Assembly (NCBI GenBank): GCA_019096155.1
Contig: JAHCVI010000003.1
Location: 1,550,001-1,614,000, forward strand
Length of the DNA stretch: 64,000 nucleotides
Direction of reading: 5' to 3'
Source of the DNA: Staphylotrichum longicolle
Lineage: Eukaryota > Ascomycota > Sordariomycetes > Sordariales > Chaetomiaceae
The notes under the pieces were generated by a model that saw nothing but the letters and a program-made list of their open reading frames with translations, was not told the origin of the DNA and searched no databases. The position numbers and the translations under genes were made by a program. Every line of letters starts with the position of its first letter. The stretch's first letter is position 1. Below, piece after piece: positions 23,849 through 35,393 of the stretch.

Positions 23849-24438
23849 TCATTGCACGTAGTGGTTGTACTGCAGCAACATCCAGATGGCGCCGCCGTAT
23901 CCTGCCACAAGGGGGAACACCTGCGGCCCGCTGAAGCGGATCGTCTTGAAGATCAGCGTCTCGGTTGTGAAGTGCACCGCGGCAATGACATGGGTCCAGA
24001 TGGCGAGCTGGTACATGGCAGGGTTCTCGAGCTGGTAGCACGCGTAGAATCGGATGATGCCCGCCACAAATGTGTAGGTGCCAAACACGCGGGCCGCGAG
24101 CGGTGTCACCTGGTCCTTGGCCTTCTCCGAGTCCTTGCCCGTCGACGAGGCCGGCTTGAGGATGTTGGTGCTGTCCTCCGGGTTGTAGCGGTCCGTCGGG
24201 GGCGGGAGGGCGTGGTTGGGGACGAAGCGACCGTTGTAGATGCGGCGGGTGTAGTGCAGGGTTGCGTAGTTCTGGAGGGCGTTGCCCATAGCCACGACGG
24301 ACACCTTGAGCGCGGGAAAGTCAGAATACCTTGAGAGGTGCAAATGGAGATTCTGCCGAAGGAAAAACTTACCACGAACAAGTAGTAGGGCAAATAGCCC
24401 TTCTCCCCGGATGGGATGAACGCCTGAAGCTTGTCCAT
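23849..24438 (-). CDS. ERG28: Ergosterol biosynthesis scaffold ERG28
   Basis: Two exons, 24438-24373 and 24304-23849, with a 68-bp intron (GTAAGT...CTCAAG) between codons, give 173 codons. Erg28 is an ER membrane protein that tethers the sterol C-4 demethylation enzymes Erg25, Erg26 and Erg27. It is not itself catalytic. Four hydrophobic helices are visible: near the start (LPYYLFVVSVVAMGNALQN), RVFGTYTFVAGIIRFYACY, IWTHVIAAVHFTTETLIF and PLVAGYGGAIWMLLQY. Conserved features include NYATLHYTRRIYNG. The length is close to yeast Erg28 (148) with a modest insert at residues 50-80. The gene shares a 408-bp divergent promoter with the very-long-chain ketoreductase gene, and both products act in the ER. 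Confidence 0.93.
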
Positions 24439-24846
24439 TGTCGGGAATCTACGAGTTGAGCTGACGATGGGAGACACGCGAAAAACAACGACAGAAGGAG
24501 GGTTGATCAATGTGTGTGTGGTTTCTTCTCGTCTTCACCAATGCCCATGTCCCAAAATCGAGCATTCAATCAACTCAGCTCTCAGCCCTGAATGCCAAGC
24601 TTCAGTGCCGACAAGGGTCCACCACTCTCCACGCCAACCTCGGCCGGACCTGGTCAAAGCTCCAAATTAACTCCACAGCGGGCCCCTTATCAGAATCTTT
24701 CGGCTGCAAGTGGAAGGTCCCAACATTTCTGGCAAGGCGCGTCTTCCATCAGCACTCAGGCTCGTGAAGCCAGAAGTTTAAAAGGCCATCTTCATCCCCA
24801 CGGCGCATTCCTGGCTTGGATTAGTCGCAACAACCACCACGGTATC
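24439..24846. promoter_or_regulatory. Shared divergent promoter of ERG28 and the 3-oxoacyl-CoA reductase gene
   Basis: The two start codons are 408 bp apart. Visible elements are a CCAAT (24537-24541), a CTTATCAG GATA-type site near 24687, a TTTAAAAGG TATA-like stretch near 24777 (67 bp before the reductase ATG), and one CCTCGG hexamer near 24644 that matches the core bound by fungal fatty-acid regulators. Each short motif could occur by chance. A common promoter is inferred from spacing only. Confidence 0.5.
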
Positions 24847-25949
24847 ATGGCGTCTCTTTTCAATTGCAACTCAATCCACGCGGCTTTGGACAGAGCTCTC
24901 GAGCTCTGGAATTCGGTGCCGCAGGCTGCCCAGTGGGCCCTGGCCGGCATTGGAGCTCTCTACGTTGCCCGAGGGGCACTGTCGTTCCTCCAGCTGCTGT
25001 TGAACTGCTTCATCCTCAGTGGCACCAATGTACGTTCCGTTGACTCGTAGAGTTCAGATTGTGGTTGAGAATACTGACGAGTGTCTTGTCACAGCTCCGC
25101 AAGTATGGCAAGAAGGGCACCTGGGCTGTCGTCACCGGCGCATCCGATGGCCTCGGCAAGGAATTCGCCTCGCAGCTGGCTGCTAAGGGCTTCAACCTCG
25201 TCCTGGTTTCTCGCACACAATCCAAGCTCGACACCCTCGCCCGCGAACTGGAGCTGAGATGGTCGGGCCTGCAGGCCAAGACGCTCGCGATGGACTACTC
25301 CCAGGACAATGATGCTGACTACGAGCGCCTGGCGGAGCTGATCAAGGGCCTGGATGTTGGCATTCTGATCAACAACGTCGGACAGTCGCACAGCATTCCC
25401 GTCCCCTTCCTCGAGACCAGCCGCGACGAGCTTCAGAGCATCATCACCCTCAACTGCCTCGGCACCCTGAAGACGACGCAGGTTGTTGCGCCCATCCTGA
25501 CGAAGCGCAAGAGGGGTCTCATCCTGACCATGGGCTCGTTCGCCGGCGTCATGCCCACTCCCTACCTCGCCACCTACAGCGGCAGCAAGGCCTTCCTGCA
25601 GCATTGGAGCAGCTCCCTGGCCTCGGAGCTCAAGCCTCAGGGTGTCGACGTCCAGCTCATTGTCAGCTACCTGGTGACCACTGCCATGAGCAAGGTCCGT
25701 CGCACGAGCCTGCTCATCCCCAACCCCAAGCAGTTCGTCCGCGCGGCTCTTGGTAAGATCGGTCTCAGCAGCACCGAGGCCTTCCCCAACACGTACACGC
25801 CGTGGTGGAGCCACGCTGCTTTTAAGTGGGTGATTGAGAGCACGGTGGGCGCTACCAGCGCAACCACCATCTGGTTCAACAGGAAGATGCATGTAGACAT
25901 CCGGAAGCGCGCGCTGCGGAAGGCAGAGCGGGAGGCCAAGAAGCAGTAA
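24847..25949 (+). CDS. IFA38: Very-long-chain 3-oxoacyl-CoA reductase
   Basis: Two exons, 24847-25029 and 25095-25949, with a 65-bp intron (GTACGT...GTCACAG) between codons, give 345 codons. The ER enzyme performs the NADPH-dependent second step of very-long-chain fatty acid elongation. An N-terminal membrane helix (about residues 27-57) precedes the Rossmann motif VVTGASDGLGKEFASQL. LINNVGQSHS follows, and then the catalytic Ser (LTMGSFAGVM) and the Tyr/Lys pair (TYSGSKAFLQHW, about residue 222). The basic C-terminus ending in KAEREAKKQ is a typical ER-retention (KKxx-like) tail. The length equals yeast Ifa38 (347). The start is the only ATG that keeps the membrane anchor. The symbol follows the yeast orthologue. 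Confidence 0.95.
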
Positions 25950-26686
25950 AGTGGGTAAAAGCTCTGTGTTGGTGTGTTGGAATCAGGGGTGTCAGTTGGT
26001 TATTCGATATTTGGTTTAGAGAGCACAAAATATCAGCTTTCTGAAGAGCTAGGATTCAATTGCAATCGGAACTCTCGAGAATATGCTTTCCTGTGACAAA
26101 TGCCGCAACTATCATATGTCAAAAGGGTCTCTGGACGTTACGGTCAACTGCGATCCGTCTCCGCGCAGCAGGGTGCAAGTCAGTGCTTCCATTGCATGTG
26201 GCATGCGACAGCAAAGAAAGGCGGTGGCAGAACCCCTGCCTAATGCAGCCTAGCGCGTGTCGTCCGACCCCAGCGCGGTCGCGCGTCAGAGCCAGCAGCT
26301 TCTCGCCAATGCTTGATCCAAGTTCCCCAAAAATTGTTTACGGCCAGCCTCTTTTTAGCCCAGTTCCTTGGCTCTCGCCGCGCCGAGCATCCCACGTTTC
26401 CGACGACATCCCATCTCGACAGTCTTGCAACCCCAATCGCTAGCTTCCCAACCTATTTCTGGAGTCGCTTTGATGGTGCAATTGCCATAGCAAGCGAGCT
26501 GCAGCAAGTCAGCTCTGGGTGAATGACGCGGGCGGGGAGAGCTACTCGCACTTGGACCTTCCCAACCTCTGATTAGCGGGCTGCGACCTTGACCACCACA
26601 ACCACGGCGACGACGACGACGACGACGACCGGAACAGCATTGCCTGATTGCGCCACGGGCTCAACGGGGCCCTCAACACCGCCGCC
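25950..26686. other. Intergenic region upstream of NUP170
   Basis: It holds the 3' flank of the reductase gene and the promoter and leader of NUP170, including a CGA repeat close to the start codon. No gene is seen. Confidence 0.5.
26608..26628 (+). repeat. CGA trinucleotide repeat, seven copies
   Basis: Perfect CGA repeat in the presumed 5' leader of NUP170, ending 58 bp before its ATG. Confidence 0.9.
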
Positions 26687-29600
26687 ATGAATCCTGTCAC
26701 CCCAATGCGCCAGATTCCGGGCGCCTTCATCAACACCCCAGCCCCTGGTCCCAACACCGTCCGTCGGCGACTCAACTTCAACGAGGTTGCTGGAACCGGC
26801 ACGACTAGCACGACGGGAACTGCACCAGCGCCGATTGCGAGCACTCTGGGCTCTGGTCAACCAGAAATCACTACCGGCATGCTGCCGCCGCCACAGGCCC
26901 GCGATGATCTGCCCCCGGTCGCGAAGGCCGCTCAGGTCGTCAACCAGACCCTGCAGCTCGACGAGAGCTACCCCGACATCGACTCCTACTGCAGACGTAT
27001 GTACACATTTCTTTCATCTTTGCCTTGTTGATGCATGGTTTGGATCAAAGAGTAATACTAACCGATCCTCTCCAACAGCTGGCGCGTCTTCTGACTACGA
27101 CATCCAGCACGCCGACTCGTCATGGGCCCCGTTTCATAAGGTGTCATCGTATCCCATTCCGGATCAGGTGTTCCAGCGGTTGAACCAAGGGGCGGTATCC
27201 ACAAAGATTGGGTTGTTTGCGAGCATCAACTACGCTTGGGCATCGATCGATGATTCCCTCTTCCTGTGGGACTACACCCACCCCGACCCGGAGCTCATTG
27301 GGTACGAGGATGCCACCCACAACATTACCGCCGTCGCGCTTGTGCCCCCCAAGCCGGGGGTGTTTGTCAACACGATCACGCACATATTGGTGGTGGCCAC
27401 GACCACCGAGATTACCTTGCTTGGTGTCTCGGCCACGCCCACCCCGTCCGGCTCCAAGACGGTTGCCTTGTACCAGACGAAGATGTCGGTCCACGGCAGC
27501 GACGTCAGCCACATTGTCGGCACCGCGTCAGGCCGGATTTTCCTTGGCGGCGAGAACGACACGGACATTCATGAGCTGTTTTACCAGCAGGAGGAGAGGT
27601 GGTTTTCGAGTCGGTGTGGCAAGATCAACCACACGCACCCGGGGTGGTCCTCAGTCGTGCCCAGCCTGCCCCTAACCGGTCTGCCATTTGGTCAACGATC
27701 GCAGGAAGGTCTGGTTGCTCTTGTCGTTGATGATACCCGGAATCTGCTCTACTCTCTCTCGGATCGCTCGACGATCCGCACCTACCATATGGAGAGCCCC
27801 GAAAAGCTCACGAGGGTGATTGAGAAGGACAAGACGAGTTGTCTGCGCGACTTCGCACACATGGCAGACAGCTCGCCCCTGTTCACCGACCGGACAAACA
27901 TCGTTTCAATCAGCCCTATCCCCGCCACAGAAGCTTCAAAACTGCATCTCATGGCTCTCACCGACACTGGCTGCCGCCTCTTCCTCAGCGCCACGAGCTC
28001 CGCCTCGTACACGATGGGAGGATCAACGAGCCTCGCGCCGCAGAGCATGCAGCTTCAGTTCGTCAAGTTCCCACCTAAGGAGCAGGGCACTCGGACTCGG
28101 AGCCTGGCGAACCAGGCGACCGAGGGGCAGCTCGACAAGACATCGCGAGCTCTCGACCCCAGCGGTTTCGGCGTTCGGTTTGCTCCTGGATATTTCTTTG
28201 ACGTCGTCCGCAAACAGCCCACTGCGGATGTTCTCTTCGTCTCTGCCCCCGACACAGGCAAGATCAAAGTTACGACACCCGCGTCGGCCCTTAAATACTT
28301 TGAGCAAGGGACCTGGATTGATTTGGCGAACGGCAACCGGATCCTCGAGATCGGTTTGACGACTGCTCCGTTTTCCGCCGCAAAGCAACCTTTGGGCTTT
28401 GGCAATGAGCTTGCCGTGCAATTCGACAACACCCCGGGGGAGTTTGCGGTGCTCACCAACACGGGAGTACACGTTGTTCGCCGCAGGAGGCTGGTTGACA
28501 TCTTCGCCAACGCGCTCAAGACGTGTGCTGGCGAGGAAGGGCTGGAGAGGGAGGTGCGCAGGTTTCTCAACCAGTATGGACGCGTTGAGACCATTTCGGC
28601 CGCCCTTGCGGTTGCGTGCGGCCAGGGAAGCGACCTTCGTACTGGCACGAGCAGAGCGGCAGACCAAAAGACCGAAAGCCTGGCCCGCATGGCCTTCGTC
28701 GAGTATGGTGGCCAGCCAAGACTTGCAGAGTCTGACGGGAAGCAGTTGATGTCAGAGTCTGTCAGGTTATCCTCACGGCACGACGCCCTGGCGCTGTACC
28801 TGACACGCCTCATCCGCATGCTATGGAAGTCCAGGGTCATTGGGACGAGGGCAGAGGCTAAGGGCTCACTGGCCGTCTCGTCGACCGTTCCGACCGCGAA
28901 GTTGGTCATGATTCAAGAAAATGTCGAGCGCCTGCGAAACTTCCTTGAAGCGAACAAGAGCACGATCCAGGGCCTTGCTGGCCCGTCCGACCGACTCTTC
29001 AGCAGGCAAGAAGAAATCGCCAATCAGAAGGAGCACCAAGCTCTGCACGGCCTCCGGAAACTCATGGAGAGCGTCTCGGAGGGCATCTCCTTTGTCCTGA
29101 TGCTTTTCGACGAACGGGTTTCGGACATCTACGCCCGTCTCGACCCGGCCGCCCAGCAACAGCTTCGCGATCTGACATATGAGCAGCTGTTTTCTCAAGC
29201 TCCCGGTAAGGAGCTCGCCAAGGTGCTGGTCAAAGCGATTGTCAATCGTAACATTGCAAGCGGTGCCAACGTTGAGACTGTCGCTGATGCATTGAGGAGA
29301 CGGTGCGGCAGCTTCTGCTCCCCGGACGACGTTGTCACGTTCAAGGCCCAGGAACAGCTGCAACGCGCCAGCGAGCAGACACAAAATCCCAATGTTCTCC
29401 GCACGCTCCTCGCTGAGAGCTTGCGCTTGTTCGAGCAGGTCGCGGGCAGCCTCTCCCCGGCTAACCTCCGGAGCGCTGTCGAGCAGTACACCCAGCTCAA
29501 CTACTACGCCGGCGCCATTCAGCTGTGTTTGACCGTTGCGCAGCAGAAAGACCGCGGAAACACGGCGTTGTCCTGGGTCAACGATGGCAAGCCCGCCAAC

Positions 29601-31112
29601 GATTCCCGGAAGAAGGCATTCGAGGAGCGGAAGGTCTGCTACACTCTGATCCACGAGGTCCTGGACAAGCTGGAGGTCGCGTTCGCCGGGGAGCCCGAGG
29701 TGGTTGATGGTCGGCCGACACTTGCAGCGACGAAGCGCATGGAGGCTTACACCGTCGTCAACGACTCGAGTGACGAAGTCTTCCATTTCGACCTTTACGA
29801 GTGGTACATTGAGAAGAACTGGACCGATCGGATCCTGTCCATCGACTCCCCGCACGTCATCACGTACCTTCAGCGATTGGCCGAGACGGACTACCAGCAT
29901 GCCGAGCTTCTCTGCCGGTTCTACACCCACCGCAGCCGCTTCTTCGAGGCCGCTCAGGTGCAGGCGACGCTGGCCAAGTCGGACCTTAACATTGGCCTCA
30001 AGGACCGCATCACGCTGCTTAGTCGTGCCAAGGGTAATGCCAGTGTTAACACCATTGGCGTCGGCCGGCAGCAACAACAGCTGCTCAACCATGAGGTGAC
30101 TGAGCTTCTTGAGATTGCCCACATCCAAGACGACCTCCTTGAACGGCTCAAGGCAGACCCCCGTATTTCGCCAGATAAGCTCCCGGACATCGAGGAGGCT
30201 CTGGACGGCCCAGTCAAGGGTGTCACCGAGGTAAGCGCCCCAACCCCCTGCCCCCCTCCACACGCTCCGCAAACTAACTCTTTTCTCAAGCTGTACAACG
30301 AATACGCCGACCAAGCCGCCTACTTCGACCTCTGTCTCCTCATTTACCATGCCGCTGACTACCACAACCCCCGCGTCATCCTCGACACCTGGCTGCGCCT
30401 CATCGAACAAACTCACTACGAAACCGAACAGCGCCAAGCGCACTGGCAACTCGCGCGACAAGGCCGGCCGCTTCCCGAGGGCGTGCCCCCGCTCACGGGC
30501 GAGCCGCCCCTGCCGTACGAATCCGTCTCCCAGCAGATCCAACTCATCGCCCACCGCACGGCGCTCGACAGCATCGTCTTCCCTGTCGACGCGCTGCTGC
30601 CCGAGGTGTGCAAGTACGCTGTCAACAACGGCCAGGACGCGAGCATCGGCGCGGACCCCTGCTGGCCGGTGCTGCTGTTCCTCGGGCTGGGCGTGCCGCA
30701 CGCGCTTGTGGTGCAGGTGCTGGAGAATGTGCTCGACGCGCAGGAGGCGCCGTTCACGGGCCGGCGGAGGAAGGTCGTGGTGCAGTGGATCGCCGCGGCG
30801 GTCGAGGCGTGGGTGAGGGAGGTGGAGCGCCGGGCCGCCGGGGCCGTGTCGGCAGGGTTGGGCGCCGGCGGCGTCGGGAATGCCGCTGGTGATGGCGTCA
30901 TTGGCGGGTGGGTGGGCGACCTGCTCGCGCGGGCGGACGAGTGTCTGGTGCAGATTGCGCCGGCAGTGCCGGCGAATGGGAGGGGCGGGAGTGCGGCGAT
31001 GAGCGAGGCGGAGGAGGCGCTGCAGTTGAGGAGGGTGGTGCAGGGGCTGAAGAGGAGCGTAGATGGGATCGTGGGCGGGGAGGGGCTGATTGGTGGGAGC
31101 TTGTTCCGGTGA
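26687..31112 (+). CDS. NUP170: Nucleoporin NUP170 (Nup155 family)
   Basis: Three exons, 26687-26996, 27079-30230 and 30291-31112, give 1427 codons. This is the large inner-ring scaffold nucleoporin that links the pore to the membrane. The N-terminal half is a beta-propeller: a disordered start, then ASSDYDIQHADSSWAPF across the first intron and ISINYAWASIDDSLFLWDY in the beginning of the family domain. The C-terminal half is an alpha-solenoid with stretches such as NYYAGAIQLCLTVAQQKD and DLYEWYIEKNWTDRILSID. The first intron is 82 bp. The second (GTAAGC...CTCAAG, 60 bp) is a multiple of three and carries no stop, so it could be read through. I call it an intron because its borders are canonical, its middle is C-rich, and removal joins GVTE to LYNEYADQAAYFDL. 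The length is standard for the family. Confidence 0.94.
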
Positions 31113-31733
31113 TGTGGGCGAAGGGGTGCGTGCATGGACGAGCAAGCGTGAGAGGGGAGGAGGGAGAGGTTTTGGTTGGATCTCTGATGCGTGTTTGTTT
31201 CGCCTGCCTCTTGGCCTGCGTGGTGCTGGATTGTGGTGGTGGCGACAAGAGATAGCTAGATCAGCGTGCGTTTGTGGTGCGGTGCGGTGCGGTAGCTTGG
31301 GGTCTGGTCTTGTTGGTAAGGTATAATACAATGGATGTACATACATACTGTTGCTTAGAGTGGTTGGGGGTTGTGATCTTCTTGCGAGTGAGTTCTGGTG
31401 GTGGGATGGGCGCGTGAATAGAGGGTTGAGTTGAGTCTTGATGCAGTTTGCCGAGTTGGGTCCATCAGTTTGTATGTGGAAGAGAGGGTGACTCTGCTCC
31501 GATAGTCTTTTAGAGGTTGCAAACACGGATGACGGCAGTCCCCTGGATTGTGAGTGTTCGTCCGGTCACTCTGGGCAAACAAAGTGTTTGAAGTGCCTCA
31601 GTTGTTTCCGCGGTGACATTTCAACCTCCAAAGAGATAATAAGACAGCTGGAGACGCACAGTCACCAGTCACGAGAAGAGAACTTGAACATGATGGTCCG
31701 CATCAGCCGAAAGGCGGAAATCGAGAAACCCTG
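31113..31733. other. Convergent 3' region
   Basis: This gap lies between the 3' ends of NUP170 (+) and the NACHT gene (-). T/G-rich stretches and a TATAATACA near 31321 suit transcript ends. No gene is seen. Confidence 0.5.
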
Positions 31734-34655
31734 TCATCCTTTTCTGAAGAATCGGAACCATCGCTCCTTTTTCTTGGGTTTTTCTTCCGTGCTAGGGGCT
31801 TGTGTTTTTGTTCCTGGCTCCTTCCGCGAGTCGAGAGACTCGAACCGTAACCGTTGGAGAGGTGCGCGTGATGCAGGAACGCCTCGCTTCATGTTATTAT
31901 CCCACCTCATCACAACCTCCCTTCCAAGTACACTTGCCAGAATCGCAGATGCCTTGACGGAAGATGAAGGGGCCCTCAGGTTCTCCATGGCTCTGGAACG
32001 TCTAAGCCTTCCGCTCCCGGCCGGGTCCCCGTAAAACGCGGTTCTGCGGCCCGCTTCTACGACGACCGATAAATCCGCTCCATGCCTCACCAAGAGATCG
32101 ACAATGTCAGTCAGCGAATCTGTGTCCTGAACCTGCACCCGCTGGCTGATTGCTGTGACAAAGCCCGCAAACAACGTCCTGCCGAGATATACCTGGTTGG
32201 GGTCCGATCTCCGCTCGAGGAGAAGTCGAACCACTCGCGCAGAGATTGGCTGCGAGGCTCTCGGGGGACACAGCGCGTAATCCAGCAGCGGTCGCCCAAA
32301 TGAAACCCGAAGGCCCGTGGCTGGGACTGCTTTCTCCAGAAAGAAATAGAGATCGGCTTGCGCCGCCAGCCCGGTGAAAACGGGATCCTCGGTCGCCCAG
32401 GACCATTTTTTTCTGACTCGGTCATACTCCTTCTCGGCTGCTTCCAGGAGCTCCATGAGCTGCGATTCTGAAGCGCCGGCACTGGGCCCGCGTGAGGCTT
32501 CCCGCGCGAAGAAGAATAGCTGCTCAAGAGGCCCGATTATTCTGACCATATCGGCTTTTTGGAAAGGCGCCTTGAGAAGCACAGCGAGGCTCGCTTGGCA
32601 GGCTGTTAATGCAATGTTTTCACACCGAGGAAGCTTCTGTTGAATGGATGGTTGGACAAGAAAATCTCGGACTGTCCGATGCAGAAAGTCCACTCCAAGG
32701 TCGAAGAACGCCGACGGTTCATGCGTCTGCCACTCGAGATTAACAACCTCGAGCAGGCCCTTTGTGCGTCCGTCAAGCCTGCGGCGCATTTGGTCTTGCC
32801 GGTGCAGGATATCTTGGGCGCTCATTTGCTGCTGGAGAGGTTCAAGCGGCAGCATACCGTCCTGGAGGTCATCGAGAAATGAGTAGAAGACCAATGGGAG
32901 TGGTTGCTCGGCCATGGTTGCAACCTTGAAAGTCCATGAAGCGTGCGGTCGGTATCTCGGAGGAATGGAGTCGATTAGGTGCTGGAAGAACTCCTCCAAG
33001 TCGGGTGGAAACTGCAGGAGCCAGGATTCCAAGTTGGATATGGAATCGTGGTGCGTAAGGCCTTCTTGCAGGTCCCGCACGACGAGGACGACCCACAAGA
33101 ATACTCCCTGAGCTCTCTTCACCACAAGCTCGATGAGAGAGTTGTAATCAGGGTCCCGAGCGCCCAGTGTGCGAAACTGAGGGTGGGAATTGAGCTTATC
33201 CGCCACGTATTGGAGGATGTCGCTGTACGTCAGATCTTCCAGTTTGAGCAGCCACTTGGAGTCGCGCCTGAACTCGTCGTCGAATACTGTCCAGGGCCTA
33301 CTTGAGACACAGAGCTTTATGTCTGACGAATGTTCGAGACTTCGTAGTGTGGCGATCAGATCTACGTGGCTCTTGTTCTCCTCGGAGAACTCGTCCAGCC
33401 CGTCAATGAAAAGACAGAATTTGATCGGGAACTCAAGGCTGACGAGAGTTCTGTACATTTCCAAGAGGTCTTCCACGCTCCAATATGCGTCAGCAAAGTG
33501 CGTGTCGCTCTCGAAGCAATGCTTGACATGCGGTATAAGCTCTGGGCATTTGCGTAGTATCTCGAAGAGCAGCGATCTGAGGAGCCCCTCTTGGGATTTT
33601 TGCAGCTGCGTCCCGGCATTCCAGAAAAAGAAGCTGGCCACGACAAGCTTCTTCCCCCCAGCCCACGAGCGCAAGTGATGCATGGTGGCGGGATTGTGGC
33701 AGAGAAACTTCATGAGCGTCGACTTGCCCGAGCCCGGCTTGCCGTGAACCCAAAAGAGGCCATTCTGAGTCCGAAGCCAATTTCGAAAATTGATGGGCTG
33801 ATTCTGGCCGGGGAGGGTGTCGTGGTAAGCCCACTGAAACGTCTTTGCGTGCGCAGCGTCAATCTTGCGGTGGCGGGCCTGTATGTTGCGAAAGTAGAGA
33901 CTCTTAAGAAACTCCTGGTCCGATCGAACGCGTTCGGCCTCATTGGCAAGTCGAGACATGGCTGAAACGACGTTCTCAATGTCGGAAGAGATAGCTGCGG
34001 GCTGTTCTGCATCAGATGTGCCCGGAGAGGCGCTCTGTTGGTGAAGGAAATATTCCTCGATTCTGCCGTCCTCGATTCCATGTTGGGAGAACTTTTCGAC
34101 GGCGGTCGTAATCTCACGCTTTAGAGAGTCGAGATTCTCATGGTTTTGCAGTTCAAGTCGTTGACCGATGCTGCTCAAAGTCCTAATCTCTTGCGAGAGG
34201 TCCGAGACTTCATTTCTGCCAGAGATTAGAACCGACTCTTTACACAAACAAAACTTTGAATATGCTGAATATGGTCATGGACTTTATTGTCTGAGATCCG
34301 CCAGGAATGAATCCATCTGGTCCTTGGTCCACACGCCCCTCAACGCAACTTTGAAGCTATCCCATGTCGATCGCTTCCGCTTGGATTTCAGCGTCCGCAA
34401 TCCGTTCTGTAGATCGGCCGCCATCTTGGAGCTTTGTGATATGAGTGCTTGGAGTGCCGGGGAAGCATGGCGGGAAGACGATAAGGTCGCGTTGAACTGT
34501 TCGACATCGCGGGCAATGGTTTGAACCAGAATGGTATTGTCGCTCGCACCAGATGCGGAATTGCATATTTTCCGTGTTTCGGTAATCAGATCGAATGCGA
34601 AGCTCACAAACGAGACGATGTTGCTTGCCACGCCGAGCGCGGTGAGCGGATCCAT
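31734..34655 (-). CDS. NACHT-domain STAND protein with fungal N-terminal domain and DUF7791-like region
   Basis: The N-terminal part starts at 34655 with MDPLTALGVASNIVSFVSFA, the usual N-terminal domain of fungal STAND/NLR-like proteins. The main part reads openly from about 34247 to 31734. It has a Walker A (FWVHGKPGSGKSTLMKFL, near 33735) and a Walker B (LFIDGLDEF, near 33410). It then has a DUF7791-type region (DFLHRTVRDFLVQP) and a C-terminal part with two ankyrin-like pieces (LLERRSDPNQVYLG and LLVRHGADLSVV). Such proteins are nucleotide-dependent switches linked to non-self recognition and programmed cell death, but the role of this one is unknown. The join at about 34300-34245 is unresolved: the N-terminal frame ends in LRQ and a TAA. 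Either an intron ending at a CTAAT...GGCAG acceptor or a small indel must be invoked. A very basic Lys-rich C-terminus ends the protein. Confidence 0.82.
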
Positions 34656-35393
34656 ATTTACGACAAGAGGTACCCTTCGTCGAGGGGGATATTGACGCGA
34701 AACAATTGAGGAGGAGAAGCGGATTTCTCCAGCAGGCTCCTTCATTGATACCCTATGGCGCCAGAGCTGGAGGCGAAGCGGACGCCACGACAGCACGGCG
34801 CATGCAGAAGTCGAGAGACAGCCAATTGGGCTGAGCCTTGCACGGCGATGCTGCATTTGCGCTTAACCTCTCCAGGGCGTGTCAACCGCACCGGGTGCCT
34901 TGTGGCGCTTCCACGCTCAGCCTCGAAGAGGTTCGAATCACACCTACCCAAGGCAGAAACGAAGCGGAACTTCCAAAGCCGACACCGGCTGTCGCGTAGG
35001 GTTGGGCCTCCAGCCCGAAGGCAGGGAGCCGGAGGAGCATTGGAGCTGATGGAATTGAGCGAGCCAGGTCTAGGTTCTTCATTCTACCCTAACACTTCTA
35101 TCCCACCGGACCCGCCATGTTGGTGGGTATAGATGGCAGCCTCGCCCCCATTGGCGGGTGAGCGGGAGCCATGCGTGCAAGAGTTCCATATTCCCGACTT
35201 CGCCGGTCATTCCAGTCGATTCTAAAACATCGCTAAAGTCCACGTGTATTCTGCTTTTATTTTGGCTTCCATGCTTCTACCCCGCGCGCTAGTCACTCAA
35301 AGACCCAGTCGACGACCGCTTGAAGTATACACCCTACACATCTATCTATGCCTAGGTACTTAGGGTACCTTTGTGCATCAGATAGTGCATGCA
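34656..35393. other. Divergent intergenic region
   Basis: It lies between the NACHT gene start (-) and the unknown gene (+). The palindromic CCTAGGTA-type sequence near 35349 is common in fungal spacers. No gene is seen. Confidence 0.45.

Noticed and set aside
30231..30290. Reading the second NUP170 intron as coding sequence
   Set aside because: It is open and a multiple of three, but has canonical borders and a Pro/Cys-rich composition unlike the flanking solenoid.
34930..34945. GGTTCGAATC resembling a tRNA B box
   Set aside because: The flanking bases do not pair into a T-arm and no acceptor stem or A box is found at the right distance.
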